In this document: positions 9,223 to 18,122 of the stretch, piece after piece
Layout of the letters: each line of letters starts with the position of its first letter
How positions within the stretch are numbered: the stretch's first letter is position 1
From: Rhizobium sp. Pop5
Lineage (GTDB): Bacteria; Pseudomonadota; Alphaproteobacteria; Rhizobiales; Rhizobiaceae
Direction of reading: 5' to 3'
Assembly (NCBI RefSeq): GCF_024721175.1
Contig: NZ_CP099401.1
Span: forward strand, 372,001 to 436,000
DNA: 64,000 bases
The notes under the pieces: generated by a model
The model's database searches: none
Told to the model about the DNA's origin: nothing
The model's input: only the letters and a program-made list of their open reading frames with translations
Position numbers and translations under genes: made by a program

Positions 9223-9876
9223 CTATTTGTGGTCCAGTCGCGCGACCAGCCGGTCGCCAAGCCACTGGATGCCGCAAACGAGGACGATGAGGACGGCCAC
9301 GACCGCGATCATCATATTGGTTTCGAAGCGCTGATAGCCGTAGCGTATGGCGAGATCGCCGAGGCCGCCGGCGCCGATCGCGCCCGCCATCGCCGAGGCG
9401 CCGATCAGCGTCACCAACGTGACCGTAAAGCCCGCAACGATCCCCGGCAGCGCTTCCGGCACGAGCACCTCGCGGACGATCGTCCAGCGGTTGCCGCCCA
9501 TGGCGCGCACGGCATCGACCAGCCCACGGTCGACCTCGCGCAGCGATACCTCGGCGATGCGCGCATAGTAGGGCGTGGCGGCGATGGCGAGCGGCACGAT
9601 GGCCGCCCATGTGCCGAGCGCCGTGCCGACGATCAGTCGCGTCAGCGGGATCAGCGCCACCAGCAGGATGATGAAGGGCACCGAGCGGAAACCGTTGATG
9701 ACAGCACCGAGCAGGCGGTTGATCCAGAGGTTCTCAGCGATGCCGCCGCGCGCCGTCACGACGAGGGCAAGGCCGAGCGGTAGCCCGAAGACGAGCGAGA
9801 TCACCCCCGAGGCGACGGTCATCAGGACCGTCTCCCAAAGGGAGCGAAGAAGCAGTTCAAACATGATCGGTGTCAT
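9223..9876 (-). CDS. metI: MetI-type ABC transporter permease
   Basis: A 217-residue inner-membrane permease of the D-methionine/NLPA importer family. It has about five membrane segments, and the cytoplasmic coupling loop appears as YARIAEVSLREVDRGLVDAVRAMG. ATG at 9876 is preceded by GGAGGT at 8-base spacing; this fits better than the upstream TTG. It overlaps the end of metN by 20 bases, indicating translational coupling. Reverse-strand order is binding protein, ATPase, permease. The importer may carry methionine, but next to a flavin monooxygenase an oxidised or alkylated sulfur compound is equally plausible. Confidence 0.9.
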   Translation of the reverse strand: MTPIMFELLLRSLWETVLMTVASGVISLVFGLPLGLALVVTARGGIAENLWINRLLGAVINGFRSVPFIILLVALIPLTRLIVGTALGTWAAIVPLAIAATPYYARIAEVSLREVDRGLVDAVRAMGGNRWTIVREVLVPEALPGIVAGFTVTLVTLIGASAMAGAIGAGGLGDLAIRYGYQRFETNMMIAVVAVLIVLVCGIQWLGDRLVARLDHK

Positions 9877-10942
9877 AACCAAGCACCTCCACCCGGGCGG
9901 ACCGAGCCGTCAGGAATTGTTCGACCTTTCCGGCAAGCGCGGCGTCGCGCGTGGGAACGGCGATGAAGAACCGCGCCACCGGCTGTTTCTGAATGTGATC
10001 GATGCCGCCGTGGACGAGGCGGAAGGAATGCGGCAGCGCCGCAGAGAGCTCGGCAAAGAGCGCGCCTTGCGCTTCAGGTCCGGCAAGATCGACGCTGAGG
10101 ATGGCCTCGCTTCCAGCAGTCGCCGAAAGCCGACGGGCGATGTGATCGGGAAGCTGTGGGCGGATGCCGCCGAGCAGGCTCCTGGTGATATCAGCCCGCG
10201 GGTCGGCGAAGACCGACCAGACCTGCCCCTCCTCGACGATCCGCCCTGCATCGATGACCGCGACGCGATCGGCAATGCCGCGCACCACTTCCATCTCGTG
10301 GGTGATCAGCAGAATAGTGAGCCCCAGCTTCCGATTGATGTCCTTGAGCAAGGCCAGGATCGACCGGGTCGTCTCAGGATCGAGCGCCGATGTCGCCTCG
10401 TCGGACAGAAGGAGCGCCGGGCGCGCCGCAAGCGCCCGGGCGATACCGACGCGTTGCTTCTGGCCGCCGGAGAGTGACGTGGGATAGGCCTTGGCCTTGT
10501 CGGCAAGGCCGACGAGATCAAGCAATTCATGCGCCCGCTTCAAGCGCTCATTCTTTGGAACGCCCTCGATCTTGAGGGGCAGCGCGACATTGTCCTCGAC
10601 GGTCTTGGCCGACAGCAGGTTGAAATGCTGGAAGATCATGCCGATGCGGCGGCGCAGCGGTTGCAGTTCCTGTTCCTGGAGCTGAGTGATATCGCGGCCC
10701 TCGATGCGGATTTCGCCACTGTCAGCGCGCTCCAGCCCGTTCAGGCAACGGATCAAGGTCGATTTGCCGGCGCCGCTGCGGCCGATGATGCCGAGGATCT
10801 CGCCCCTCTTTACGGTCAGCGAGATGCCGTCGAGCGCCGGCGTGGTTCCGAATCGACGCTTGAGGTCGATAAGCCGCACCACCTCCTCGGCCGACGCCTG
10901 CGGCCCGGCCTCGATATCAGCGGTGGAAACAAACGAATTCAT
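9857..10942 (-). CDS. metN: MetN-type ABC transporter ATP-binding protein
   Basis: A 361-residue ATPase energising the MetI/MetQ importer. It shows Walker A (GRSGAGKST, about residues 54-62), the signature [15 protein letters not shown] and Walker B (LLLSDEATSALD). After residue ~260 comes a C-terminal NIL-type ligand-sensing domain, which in MetN proteins mediates feedback by methionine. ATG at 10942 is selected because AAGGAAAA precedes it; the frame is open a further 13 codons. It lies 89 bases after the binding-protein gene, separated by a hairpin with a GAAA loop. Confidence 0.92.
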   Translation of the reverse strand: MNSFVSTADIEAGPQASAEEVVRLIDLKRRFGTTPALDGISLTVKRGEILGIIGRSGAGKSTLIRCLNGLERADSGEIRIEGRDITQLQEQELQPLRRRIGMIFQHFNLLSAKTVEDNVALPLKIEGVPKNERLKRAHELLDLVGLADKAKAYPTSLSGGQKQRVGIARALAARPALLLSDEATSALDPETTRSILALLKDINRKLGLTILLITHEMEVVRGIADRVAVIDAGRIVEEGQVWSVFADPRADITRSLLGGIRPQLPDHIARRLSATAGSEAILSVDLAGPEAQGALFAELSAALPHSFRLVHGGIDHIQKQPVARFFIAVPTRDAALAGKVEQFLTARSARVEVLGYDTDHV

Positions 10943-10990
10943 GTGCTTTTCCTTACAAAACACTGAAGGCGGCCCGGGCAAAGAACCCCG

Positions 10991-11010
10991 GACCGCCTTT
11001 CGGCAGGCCT
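10991..11010 (-). other. Intercistronic hairpin between binding-protein and ATPase genes
   Basis: Read on the reverse strand, this segment folds as an eight-pair imperfect stem (one mismatch, one G-U pair) closed by a GAAA tetraloop. No T-run follows, so it is unlikely to be a full terminator. Hairpins at this position often protect the abundant binding-protein message or attenuate the distal genes; that role is inferred here. Confidence 0.4.
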
Positions 11011-11031
11011 TAACCCCGGCCTTCTCTCGGA

Positions 11032-11871
11032 TCAGTAGGCGCTGAGACCAGTCCCCTTGTAGACCTTGTCGAACTCGGCCTTGACGGTCTCGTTCTGATA
11101 GGAGGACACAAGCGTCTTGACCCAGTCGGCATCCTTATTCTCGTCCTTGACGGCGATGAAGTTGCGGTATGGATTTTCGGCGATCGGCTCCTGTGCGATG
11201 CGCTCGGCCGGCGAAAGACCGCTCTTCAGCGCCCAGTCGGTGTTGACGACGCCGGCATCCAGATCGTCGATCGAGCGGCCGACGATTCCGGCGTCGAGTT
11301 CCTTGATCTCGATCTTCTTCGGGTTATCGGTGACGTCGGCGACGGTTGCGAGAATGCCGGTGCCATCCTTCAGCTTGATCAGGCCCTCGTTCTGGAGAAC
11401 ACGCAGCGCGCGCCCTTCGTTCGAGGGGTCGTTCGGCACGCCGATGACAGCCCCTTCCGGGATCTCGGCGACGGATTTGTGCTTCTTGGTGTAGAGCCCG
11501 ATCGGCCAGACCCCGGTATAACCGACGCGCACGATGTGATAGCCGTGCTGTTTGATCTGATTGTCGAGATAGGGCTGATGCTGGAAGGCGTTGGCGTCGA
11601 TTTCGCCGCGTTCGAGCGCTTCGTTCGGCTGCGTATAGTCGTTGAAGATGACGGTCTCGATCTTGAGACCCTTCTTTGCGGCTTCGCTCGCGACGACGCG
11701 CCAGATATCCTCCTCCTCGCCGGCCATGATGCCGACATTGATCGACTTGTCCTCGGCAAAGGACGATGCGGGTGCTGCAAAATTAAAAAGCGCTGCAGCG
11801 GAAACAGCGAGGCCTGCAAGAGCCGCGCGGCGTGAAACATGGAAGCGGTGAAGATTTTTGTTCTTGGTCAT
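11032..11871 (-). CDS. metQ: MetQ/NLPA-family substrate-binding protein
   Basis: A 279-residue periplasmic binding protein. The N-terminus has a signal sequence with a twin arginine (SRRAALAG) and a hydrophobic stretch ending near SSFAEDK. There is no lipobox cysteine, so unlike E. coli MetQ it is predicted soluble rather than lipidated. The mature part begins INVGIMAGEEEDIWRVVASEAAKKGL and contains NDYTQPNEALERGEIDANAFQHQPYL, the conserved ligand-binding core of the NLPA family. ATG at 11871 is chosen because the signal peptide starts there; the longer frame runs into the leader. First gene of the metQ-metN-metI operon, with a structured leader upstream. Confidence 0.92.
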   Translation of the reverse strand: MTKNKNLHRFHVSRRAALAGLAVSAAALFNFAAPASSFAEDKSINVGIMAGEEEDIWRVVASEAAKKGLKIETVIFNDYTQPNEALERGEIDANAFQHQPYLDNQIKQHGYHIVRVGYTGVWPIGLYTKKHKSVAEIPEGAVIGVPNDPSNEGRALRVLQNEGLIKLKDGTGILATVADVTDNPKKIEIKELDAGIVGRSIDDLDAGVVNTDWALKSGLSPAERIAQEPIAENPYRNFIAVKDENKDADWVKTLVSSYQNETVKAEFDKVYKGTGLSAY

Positions 11872-11992
11872 TGTTATATCCCGTCTGACTGAATGAGGCC
11901 GAACGCCCCGAGCAGGCCGATCATGGCAAATGGGTGGATCGCGAGCGAAGTACGAAAGTCTGATGTGAAGGAGAGGTCGGAAAAACTCTTGC

Positions 11993-12013
11993 CCTGCCAT
12001 CGATATCGGCAGG
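11993..12013 (-). promoter_or_regulatory. Leader hairpin upstream of metQ
   Basis: A six-pair perfect stem (CCTGCC/GGCAGG) around a nine-base loop in the 200-base leader of the metQ operon. It directly abuts a second, AT-rich dyad at 12014-12034. It could be an RNA structure or part of an operator. It does not match a SAM riboswitch consensus that I can recognise. Confidence 0.4.
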
Positions 12014-12034
12014 ATAAATTTCCATCAAATTTAT
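12014..12034. promoter_or_regulatory. AT-rich perfect dyad, candidate operator for the metQ operon
   Basis: The arms ATAAATTT and AAATTTAT are perfect inverted repeats around the five-base centre CCATC. It lies between the terminator of the upstream reductase gene and metQ. The AT-rich symmetric form, in an otherwise GC-rich genome, suggests a transcription-factor site such as one for a LysR-type sulfur regulator. No such regulator gene is adjacent. Confidence 0.45.
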
Positions 12035-12069
12035 GGATTAATTGCGGCTCGTGAGCATCGTCTAAAATG

Positions 12070-12092
12070 AAAACGGCGCCTCGTGGGCGCCG
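12070..12092 (-). terminator. Rho-independent terminator after the FMN reductase gene
   Basis: On the reverse strand the sequence forms a seven-pair GC stem, CGGCGCC/GGCGCCG with a five-base loop, followed immediately by TTTT. It lies 24 bases past the stop of the reductase gene and separates it from the metQ operon. Confidence 0.82.
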
Positions 12093-12115
12093 CCTTAACC
12101 CTATTCCGACGATCT

Positions 12116-12676
12116 TCACTCAGCAGCAATAAGCGCTTGATTGTGGACGGGAAAGAAGGCTGAGAGTTCGCCCACGACTTCCCCGATCCGCTTCGAAAGC
12201 GGCTCGGACGAGATGCGGTAATCGGTGAAATCGCGATCGGAAGCATAAACGGCCGTCGGCAGCGTGTGAGACATGAAAAAGCCGAAGAGCGGACGGAGTT
12301 GATGCTCGACCATCAGCGCATGCCGGTCGCCGCCGCCCGTTGCCGTGATGACGATCGGCTTTCCGCGCAGCTCATGCGGGTCGATCAGGTCGATCAGGTG
12401 CTTGAAGAGACCGGGATAGCTGCCCTTGTAGGTCGGCGCTCCGATGACCAGCACGTCGGCATTGACGAGATCGGCGATGACTGCCTTGGCGCGGCTATCG
12501 AGATCGTCACGGCGTTGCGCCTGGCCAAGCGAGGGGCCAACATCGGTCAGGTCGTAGACGGTATTCTCGAAGCCGTATTTTTCAGCGGCGAGGCCGGCGA
12601 CGTTTTCGACAAGCGCGAAGGTCTTCGAAGGTTGGTTGAAGCTACCCGCGAGGCCGACCAGTTTCAGAGCAGACAT
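12116..12676 (-). CDS. NADPH-dependent FMN reductase (MsuE/SsuE-like)
   Basis: A 186-residue flavodoxin-fold reductase that would supply reduced FMN to a two-component monooxygenase. Visible family features are LVGLAGSFNQPSKT at the N-terminus (FMN phosphate loop), GAPTYKGSYPGLFKHLIDLI in the middle and ITATGGGDRHALMVEHQLRPLFGFF toward the end. The ATG at 12676 has GGAAGG eight bases upstream, so the five extra codons of the open frame are not used. Its partner is likely the LLM monooxygenase at 7863, although the metQNI operon lies between them and it has its own terminator. Sulfonate or sulfone metabolism is the best inference. Confidence 0.88.
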   Translation of the reverse strand: MSALKLVGLAGSFNQPSKTFALVENVAGLAAEKYGFENTVYDLTDVGPSLGQAQRRDDLDSRAKAVIADLVNADVLVIGAPTYKGSYPGLFKHLIDLIDPHELRGKPIVITATGGGDRHALMVEHQLRPLFGFFMSHTLPTAVYASDRDFTDYRISSEPLSKRIGEVVGELSAFFPVHNQALIAAE

Positions 12677-12816
12677 GCCATTTCCTTCCAATTTCGTAGC
12701 GAACCGACGTCTTTGTTGGACAGATATTATCTACAAAAATAGTGGATTAAAGAAATGGCCATCCCTCTTCGCAATGAGAGAAGAAAAATACGTTCGTTCC
12801 TGTCGGTGGTATCGTC

Positions 12817-14019
12817 TTAGGCCGACGTCCGCTTGGGGATCCGCGGCAGAAAGATCGTGAGGAGACCGAGCAGCGGCAAGTAGGAGCAGATGCGATAGAC
12901 GAAGTCGATGCCGTGGGTGTCTGCGAAATCGCCGAGCAGCGCAGCACCAAGCCCCCCTGCCCCGAAGGCGAAACCGAAAAAGACACCGGCGATCAGGCCG
13001 ACGCGCCCCGGCACCAATTCCTGGGCGAAGACGACGATTGCCGAGAAGGCCGATGCAAAGACCAGCCCGATGACGACGCTGAGTACGCCGGTCCAGAAAA
13101 GGTTCGCATAGGGCAGCAGCAAGGCGAAGGGGATGACGCCGAGGATCGAGAACCAGATGACGAAACGGGCGCCGAAGCGATCGCCGATCGGCCCGCCGAG
13201 GAAAGTGCCGACGGCGACCGAGCCGAGAAACAGGAACAGCATCAGTTGAGCCTGCTGCACGCTGAGTTCGAACCTGTCGATGACATAGAAGGTGAAGTAG
13301 CTCGACACGCTCGCCATGTAGACATTCTTCGTCGCCGTCAGCAGAACGAGGATCAGCAGCGCCCAGACGACCTTTTTCTGCGGCAGCGGCAAGGTCCGGC
13401 TTACTGCCGGCTTGCTGGCGTTTTCGCGCCGATGGCTCATGTACCAGTTTCCGACCCAACTCAACACGACTATGCCGACCATGGCGATAGCTGAAAACCA
13501 GGAGACGCTATGCTGGCCGAGCGGCAGCACGATGAAGGCGGCAAGCAGCGGACCGATCGCCTGGCCGGCATTGCCGCCGACCTGAAAGAAGGACTGCGCG
13601 AAACCGTGGCGGCCGCCGGAGGCAATACGGGCAACACGAGAGGATTCCGGATGGAAGACGGCCGAGCCGAAACCGATCAGGCTCGCGGCAGCCAGCAGCA
13701 TCGGGAAGCTGCCGGCATTGCCGAGCAGAATGAGACCGCAAAAGGTGCTCGCCATACCGACCGGCAATGAATAGGGCATCGGCCAGCGGTCGGTGACGAT
13801 GCCGACCACCGGCTGGAGCAACGAGGCCGTGACCTGGAAGGTCATGGTGAGCAGCCCGATCTGGACGAAGTCGAGATCGTAGTTCGCCTTGAACAGGGGG
13901 TAGAGCGAGGCGAGCAGCGACTGCATGATGTCGTTCAGCATATGGCAAAAGCTGACCGCTATCAGGACGGACATCGCAGTCTTTTCGAAACGGGGCGCGC
14001 TCTCGGCAACGGTTGCCAT
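12817..14019 (-). CDS. MFS transporter, fosmidomycin-resistance (Fsr) type
   Basis: A 400-residue major-facilitator exporter with about 12 membrane segments. The opening (VLIAVSFCHMLNDIMQSLLASLYPLFKANYDLDF) is the hallmark of Fsr-like drug/proton antiporters. The loop DRWPMPYSLP and the centrally repeated GGPIGDRFGARF are MFS motif A variants. ATG at 14019 follows GAGGAG at good spacing; the open frame upstream (46 codons) lacks membrane character. Resistance to fosmidomycin or export of other compounds cannot be told from sequence. It is divergent from the XRE regulator at 14350, which may control it. Confidence 0.88.
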   Translation of the reverse strand: MATVAESAPRFEKTAMSVLIAVSFCHMLNDIMQSLLASLYPLFKANYDLDFVQIGLLTMTFQVTASLLQPVVGIVTDRWPMPYSLPVGMASTFCGLILLGNAGSFPMLLAAASLIGFGSAVFHPESSRVARIASGGRHGFAQSFFQVGGNAGQAIGPLLAAFIVLPLGQHSVSWFSAIAMVGIVVLSWVGNWYMSHRRENASKPAVSRTLPLPQKKVVWALLILVLLTATKNVYMASVSSYFTFYVIDRFELSVQQAQLMLFLFLGSVAVGTFLGGPIGDRFGARFVIWFSILGVIPFALLLPYANLFWTGVLSVVIGLVFASAFSAIVVFAQELVPGRVGLIAGVFFGFAFGAGGLGAALLGDFADTHGIDFVYRICSYLPLLGLLTIFLPRIPKRTSA

Positions 14020-14349
14020 GAATACTCCTCCTGCACACAGGCACGGCCGGTGCCGTGTCGCGTTATCTTTTCGATGGATTTTCGGGCGATCGGGGCTGGG
14101 AAGACTGTCGAGCCGCGGTCGCTGAAGTGGATTTAGCGCAAGGCGGGTGGCAATCACAGGTCAGTTTCACCGGGATCGGTACGGCTTTTGTCCGATTTGC
14201 CGTTCTGCCGGCCGATTTTGGCTTTCATACCACAGTCGGCCGCGATCATCGGATCCTGATTATGCTATGCGAAAACAATCATGGTAAAGCGACGCGCGGA
14301 ATAATAGAGCTGCGCCGATTGAAAATGCGATCGAGGCTGAAAACACGCG
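14020..14349. other. Divergent intergenic region between MFS exporter and XRE regulator
   Basis: A 330-base gap with no supported gene. It holds the GAGGAG ribosome site of the exporter at its left edge and GAGG before the regulator at its right edge. No clear operator palindrome or terminator was found. Confidence 0.4.
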
Positions 14350-14808
14350 ATGAATGTAAAGACACCGAATGCAATCGACAGCTATGTCGGAGCGCGCATC
14401 AGAATGCGCCGCCAGTTGCTCGGAATGAGCCAGGAACGGCTTGCCGACCAGATCGGCGTGACCTTTCAGCAGGTTCAGAAATATGAGAAGGGCATCAACC
14501 GCATCGGCGCGAGCCGTCTGCAACGGATCGCCGATGTACTTCATACGCCAGTGAGTCTCTTCTTCGAACAGGGAGATTCCGAGCCGATGACGCCGCGGAG
14601 CCTGGATCTGTCGACGAATGGAGATCCGATCGCGGAATTTCTGCAGACGAAAGAAGGATTGGTGCTCAATCGCGCCTTTCTGAAGATTGCCGACCGCAAT
14701 ATCCGCGAAACGATCATTGCGCTGGTGAAGGCGATGGCGCAGGCGGAAAGTCACGGCGTGCCGTTGGGAATTTCCATGGCGGAGATCGCTGTTCCGCTCG
14801 CAGAGTAG
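14350..14808 (+). CDS. XRE-family helix-turn-helix regulator
   Basis: A 152-residue DNA-binding protein. Residues ~11-70 form the Cro/CI helix-turn-helix: VGARIRMRRQLLGMSQERLADQIGVTFQQVQKYEKGINRIGASRLQRIADVL. This form, with FQQVQKYEKG, is the common alphaproteobacterial SinR/PraR-like type. The C-terminal ~60 residues (ending in MAEIAVPLAE) are helical, have no enzyme motif and may mediate dimerisation. Divergent from the MFS exporter gene. Similar proteins in rhizobia affect quorum sensing, attachment and stress, but orthology is not established here. Confidence 0.87.
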   Translation: MNVKTPNAIDSYVGARIRMRRQLLGMSQERLADQIGVTFQQVQKYEKGINRIGASRLQRIADVLHTPVSLFFEQGDSEPMTPRSLDLSTNGDPIAEFLQTKEGLVLNRAFLKIADRNIRETIIALVKAMAQAESHGVPLGISMAEIAVPLAE

Positions 14809-14968
14809 GCGGCCGATCGATGCGACTGACGTAGCGTTCCCGGAAAAAATCTGCTTCCGATTTGTTATCCGCCGGATCAGGCCGAAAGCGAATATCTGCG
14901 CTCGGTTGAAGGAATGCCGCGGCTAGACGAGGCGATGTCTTCGGTCGCCGATGATTGCGACGTCGTCA

Positions 14969-15631
14969 TCATCCTTTCTTCCGTTGCATGGCGGCGAGAA
15001 CCGATCTTTCCGACCTGAGCAGATAGGTCTCCAGGAAAGCGACGGCATCCGCGGTCTTTTCCTCCTCGATCAACTGCAGGAGGCCTATGTTCAGCTCAAT
15101 ATAGGGTTCGTGGAGATGAGCCGTATATTCCAGAAGGCCGAAGACAAGCCGAAGTTCGGCCAGAACGAGATCGAAGCACAGTGAAAGCCGCGGACTGTCG
15201 CATAGGCTCACCATGGCGCGGTGAAACTCCATATTGACTGTCCCGACCTGTTGCCAGTCGTTTCTGGAGCGGGCGGCATCTGCCTCGTGCGTCAGAGCTT
15301 TCATCCTGGCAAGCGCCGGGTGCCCGCGGCTTGCTGCCTGGATGGCGCCCTTTTGAATGACCCATCGCACGCGGTAGATGTCCATCACGGCGGATTCATC
15401 GGGCGAAACGACGAAGACCCCGCGGTTGGGAATATGCGTCAGCAGCCCCTGGCTGGTCAGCAGCCGAAAGACTTCCCGCAGGGTGTTGCGCGATATGCCG
15501 AATTGTCCGGCCACCTGGTGTTCGGAAAGCTTTTCGCCCGGTGTGAAGCGCCCCTGGATCAACATTTCCCGTATCCGGAAAGCCACTTTTTCGGAAAGCG
15601 GCTGATCAGCCTGCAAATCTACCAAAGCCAT
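14969..15631 (-). CDS. GntR/FCD family transcriptional regulator
   Basis: A 220-residue regulator. The N-terminal winged helix-turn-helix is clear ([49 protein letters not shown]), followed by an all-helical FCD effector domain. Its metal-type ligands include Asp/His residues in the segments [16 protein letters not shown] and YIELNIGLL. It is divergent from pxpA across 114 bases containing a perfect 19-base palindrome, which is the probable operator. The effector is presumably 5-oxoproline or the related amide used by the divergent operon (inference). Confidence 0.9.
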   Translation of the reverse strand: MALVDLQADQPLSEKVAFRIREMLIQGRFTPGEKLSEHQVAGQFGISRNTLREVFRLLTSQGLLTHIPNRGVFVVSPDESAVMDIYRVRWVIQKGAIQAASRGHPALARMKALTHEADAARSRNDWQQVGTVNMEFHRAMVSLCDSPRLSLCFDLVLAELRLVFGLLEYTAHLHEPYIELNIGLLQLIEEEKTADAVAFLETYLLRSERSVLAAMQRKKG

Positions 15632-15678
15632 GAAATTTGCTCACTCCGACGACCCGTTCATGCGATCATAGGCAATTT

Positions 15679-15697
15679 CATATTGTTGAACAATATG
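15679..15697. promoter_or_regulatory. Palindromic operator, probably for the GntR regulator
   Basis: CATATTGTTGAACAATATG is a perfect palindrome about an odd centre, in the divergent promoter region between the GntR gene and pxpA. A second, imperfect copy of the half-site (ATTGTTGAATAAC on the reverse strand) lies at 15704-15716. The size and symmetry suit a dimeric FCD-type GntR regulator. Confidence 0.65.
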
Positions 15698-15745
15698 GTA
15701 TATGTTATTCAACAATCTCTGCGCTATCAATCAACAGGCAATGAT

Positions 15746-16531
15746 ATGATAACCGTCGATCTCAACAGCGATCTTGGTGAAAGCTTTGGTCCGTGGCCGA
15801 TGGGCGACGATGTCGCGATGCTCGACATCGTGACGAGTGCGAACATTGCCTGCGGCTTCCATGCCGGCGACCCGGCGGGCATTTTGAAAGTGCTGCGGGC
15901 TGCCACTGCCCGGGGCGTGGTGGTCGGAGCGCATGTCGGATACCGGGACCTCGTGGGATTCGGCAGGCGCAACATGGATCCATCGAGCGAAGAGCTGGTC
16001 GGCGATACGATCTACCAGATCGGCGCCCTTCAGGGGCTGGCGAAGGCCGCGGGCACGAGGGTGCGTTACGTCAAGCCGCACGGGGCGCTCTACAACACCA
16101 TTTCGAACGATGCCCGCCAGGCCGGCGATGTGATCGCGGGAATAAAGGCTATCGATCCGTCCCTCATCCTGATGGCGCTCGCCGGCGCTCCCATCGTCAA
16201 CCAGGCCCGTGCGGCTGGGCTGACGGTCGTATGCGAAGCCTTTGCCGACCGCGCCTATAATGCTGACGGGAGCCTCGTCAGCCGCCGCGCGCCGGGTGCG
16301 GTTATCCACGACCCGGATCAGGTCGCAGAACGGATGCTGCGTTTGGCAAGTGAAGGCCGGATCACGGCGAACGATGGGGGCGATATCGAACTCGAAGCGC
16401 AGACGATCTGCGTCCATGGAGACACGCCGACGGCGGTTGCGTTGGCGCAAAGATTGCGGGAGGCCTTTACCGGCCGCGGCATCCGATTGGCCGCCTTCGC
16501 CGATGTGACGGATGGTGCGGCCCGTGGGTGA
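15746..16531 (+). CDS. pxpA: 5-oxoprolinase subunit A (LamB/YcsF family)
   Basis: A 261-residue PxpA protein, the hydrolase-like subunit of bacterial 5-oxoprolinase, which opens pyroglutamate to glutamate with ATP. The family signatures are all present: [14 protein letters not shown] at the N-terminus, [36 protein letters not shown] and [17 protein letters not shown]. The frame is open far upstream, but ATG at 15746 is the one that starts the conserved sequence; an earlier ATG at 15741 is out of frame. Its end overlaps the pxpB-pxpC fusion by 20 bases. First gene of a three-gene operon. Confidence 0.93.
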   Translation: MITVDLNSDLGESFGPWPMGDDVAMLDIVTSANIACGFHAGDPAGILKVLRAATARGVVVGAHVGYRDLVGFGRRNMDPSSEELVGDTIYQIGALQGLAKAAGTRVRYVKPHGALYNTISNDARQAGDVIAGIKAIDPSLILMALAGAPIVNQARAAGLTVVCEAFADRAYNADGSLVSRRAPGAVIHDPDQVAERMLRLASEGRITANDGGDIELEAQTICVHGDTPTAVALAQRLREAFTGRGIRLAAFADVTDGAARG

Positions 16532-18122
16532 AGTCCTGCGTTTCCTTCCCGCGGGCAGCGACAGTTTCCTGATCGAGGTTGCGGATCTCGAAACGGCGCA
16601 GGCGCTGTTCGACAGGCTGCACGAAAAGAAGCTTTCGGGCGTGAGGGAACTCATTCCGGCAGCGCGTACCGTCATGGTCCGTTTCGATCCCCTGGAAACC
16701 GACCGTGCGCGGCTGGCGGAGCTGATCGCGGAAACGGACCTCTCCCAGCGCACCGCGCGCGAAGGGTCCTTCTTCGAAATTCCCGTGGTCTATGACGGAG
16801 AGGATTTGGCAGATGTCGCCGCCCTGCTCGGCTGGACGATCGAGGAACTCATTCGCCGGCATAGCGAGGCGACCTTCACCGTCGCCTTCACCGGTTTCGC
16901 CCCGGGTTTTTCCTACATGACTTGCGACGATCCCGCCTTTGACGTTCCTCGCAGGAAAAGCCCGCGGGTGCGAATCCCGGCGGGGTCCGTCGCGATTGGC
17001 GGCCGCTTCGCCGGCATCTATCCGTCCGACAGTCCCGGCGGTTGGCAGCTTCTCGGGACGACGCCGTGGCGGATGTGGGACACTGAACGGGAGCGGCCCG
17101 CCTTGCTGGCCCCCGGAGACCGTGTGCGCTTCCGTCGCCTTTCGGCACCGGAAGATGCCCCAGTCGGCGTGGCTTCGGCCAAGGCGATAGCGTCGGCTCC
17201 GCCGGCGAGCGGCCTCACGGTCACCCGGTCGGACCGTCCGGCACTCTACCAGGACCTCGGTCGGGCCGGCCGGGCGGATCAGGGTATTTCCGAATCCGGC
17301 GCTCTGGATCGCGTCGCGCTGTCGGAGGCCAACCTCTGTGTCGGAAACCCACGCGATGCGACCGTGATCGAGATCACTTTCGGCGGCTTTTCGCTGTTGG
17401 CGGATCGTCCGGTGACTTTGGCTGTGACCGGCGCACCCTGTCCGTTGACACTTCATCGCAGCGACAGATCTGATGTCGCTGTGCCCTCCGGAAGACCATT
17501 CGCGCTCGATGCGGGCGACGAACTGAGGATCGGCTTGCCGCCGGAAGGCATGAGAAGCTACCTCGCATTGCGCGGCGGCTTTGAGGTAGCGGCCGTCATC
17601 GGCTCGACCTCGACCGACACGCTGGCAAAAGTCGGTCCCGAACCGATTGCGTCAGGCGATATTCTTGTGCCCGCGGAGCGTCGATCGATGGCGGTCGATC
17701 CTTTCAGGCCCCTGCCGCGACCGCTTCCGCGCAGCGGGGAGACGGTAACGCTCGACATCATCCTTGGCCCTCGCTCGGACTGGTTTACAGACAAGGGGCT
17801 TGAAACCCTGGTTTCGCAGAGCTGGCAGGTTACGGCAGAATCCAGCCGCGTCGGCATGCGCCTGTCCGGTTCCGTTCCCCTCGAAAGGCGCGATGCGGCC
17901 GAACTTGCGTCGGAGGGCACCGCTCTCGGCGCCATACAGGTTCCGCATAGCGGCCAGCCGGTCATATTCCAGGCCGACCACCCGCTGACGGGGGGATACC
18001 CGGTGATCGGTGTGATCGCGGCCCATCACCTGGACCTCGCCGGTCAGGTGCCGATCGGCGCAAACATCCGGTTCCATCCCATTGCTCCTTTCGATCCGCT
18101 GGTGAAGGAAACGATCCGATGA
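16512..18122 (+). CDS. PxpB-PxpC fusion (KipI/KipA, carboxyltransferase-like)
   Basis: A 536-residue fusion of the two subunits that are separate in E. coli and Bacillus. Residues ~1-205 match PxpB/KipI (AHS1 type), with [13 protein letters not shown] near residue 130 and [20 protein letters not shown] further on. Residues ~234-536 match PxpC/KipA (AHS2 type), opening [19 protein letters not shown] and closing [21 protein letters not shown]1-AHS2 together form the carboxyltransferase half of urea carboxylase, which matters because the next gene is a biotin carboxylase. Starts inside the pxpA end and overlaps the next gene by 4 bases (ATGA), so the operon is translationally coupled. Confidence 0.9.
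   Translation: MVRPVGEVLRFLPAGSDSFLIEVADLETAQALFDRLHEKKLSGVRELIPAARTVMVRFDPLETDRARLAELIAETDLSQRTAREGSFFEIPVVYDGEDLADVAALLGWTIEELIRRHSEATFTVAFTGFAPGFSYMTCDDPAFDVPRRKSPRVRIPAGSVAIGGRFAGIYPSDSPGGWQLLGTTPWRMWDTERERPALLAPGDRVRFRRLSAPEDAPVGVASAKAIASAPPASGLTVTRSDRPALYQDLGRAGRADQGISESGALDRVALSEANLCVGNPRDATVIEITFGGFSLLADRPVTLAVTGAPCPLTLHRSDRSDVAVPSGRPFALDAGDELRIGLPPEGMRSYLALRGGFEVAAVIGSTSTDTLAKVGPEPIASGDILVPAERRSMAVDPFRPLPRPLPRSGETVTLDIILGPRSDWFTDKGLETLVSQSWQVTAESSRVGMRLSGSVPLERRDAAELASEGTALGAIQVPHSGQPVIFQADHPLTGGYPVIGVIAAHHLDLAGQVPIGANIRFHPIAPFDPLVKETIR

Noticed and set aside
11872..12069. A SAM riboswitch before metQ
   Set aside because: The leader is structured, but I could not match the conserved SAM-I or SAM-II cores; only plain inverted repeats are seen.
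14827..15015. A 62-codon open stretch ending in [11 protein letters not shown] between the XRE and GntR genes
   Set aside because: It has no ribosome site, overlaps the end of the GntR gene and matches no family I recognise. It could be a gene remnant, but the evidence is too weak to annotate.
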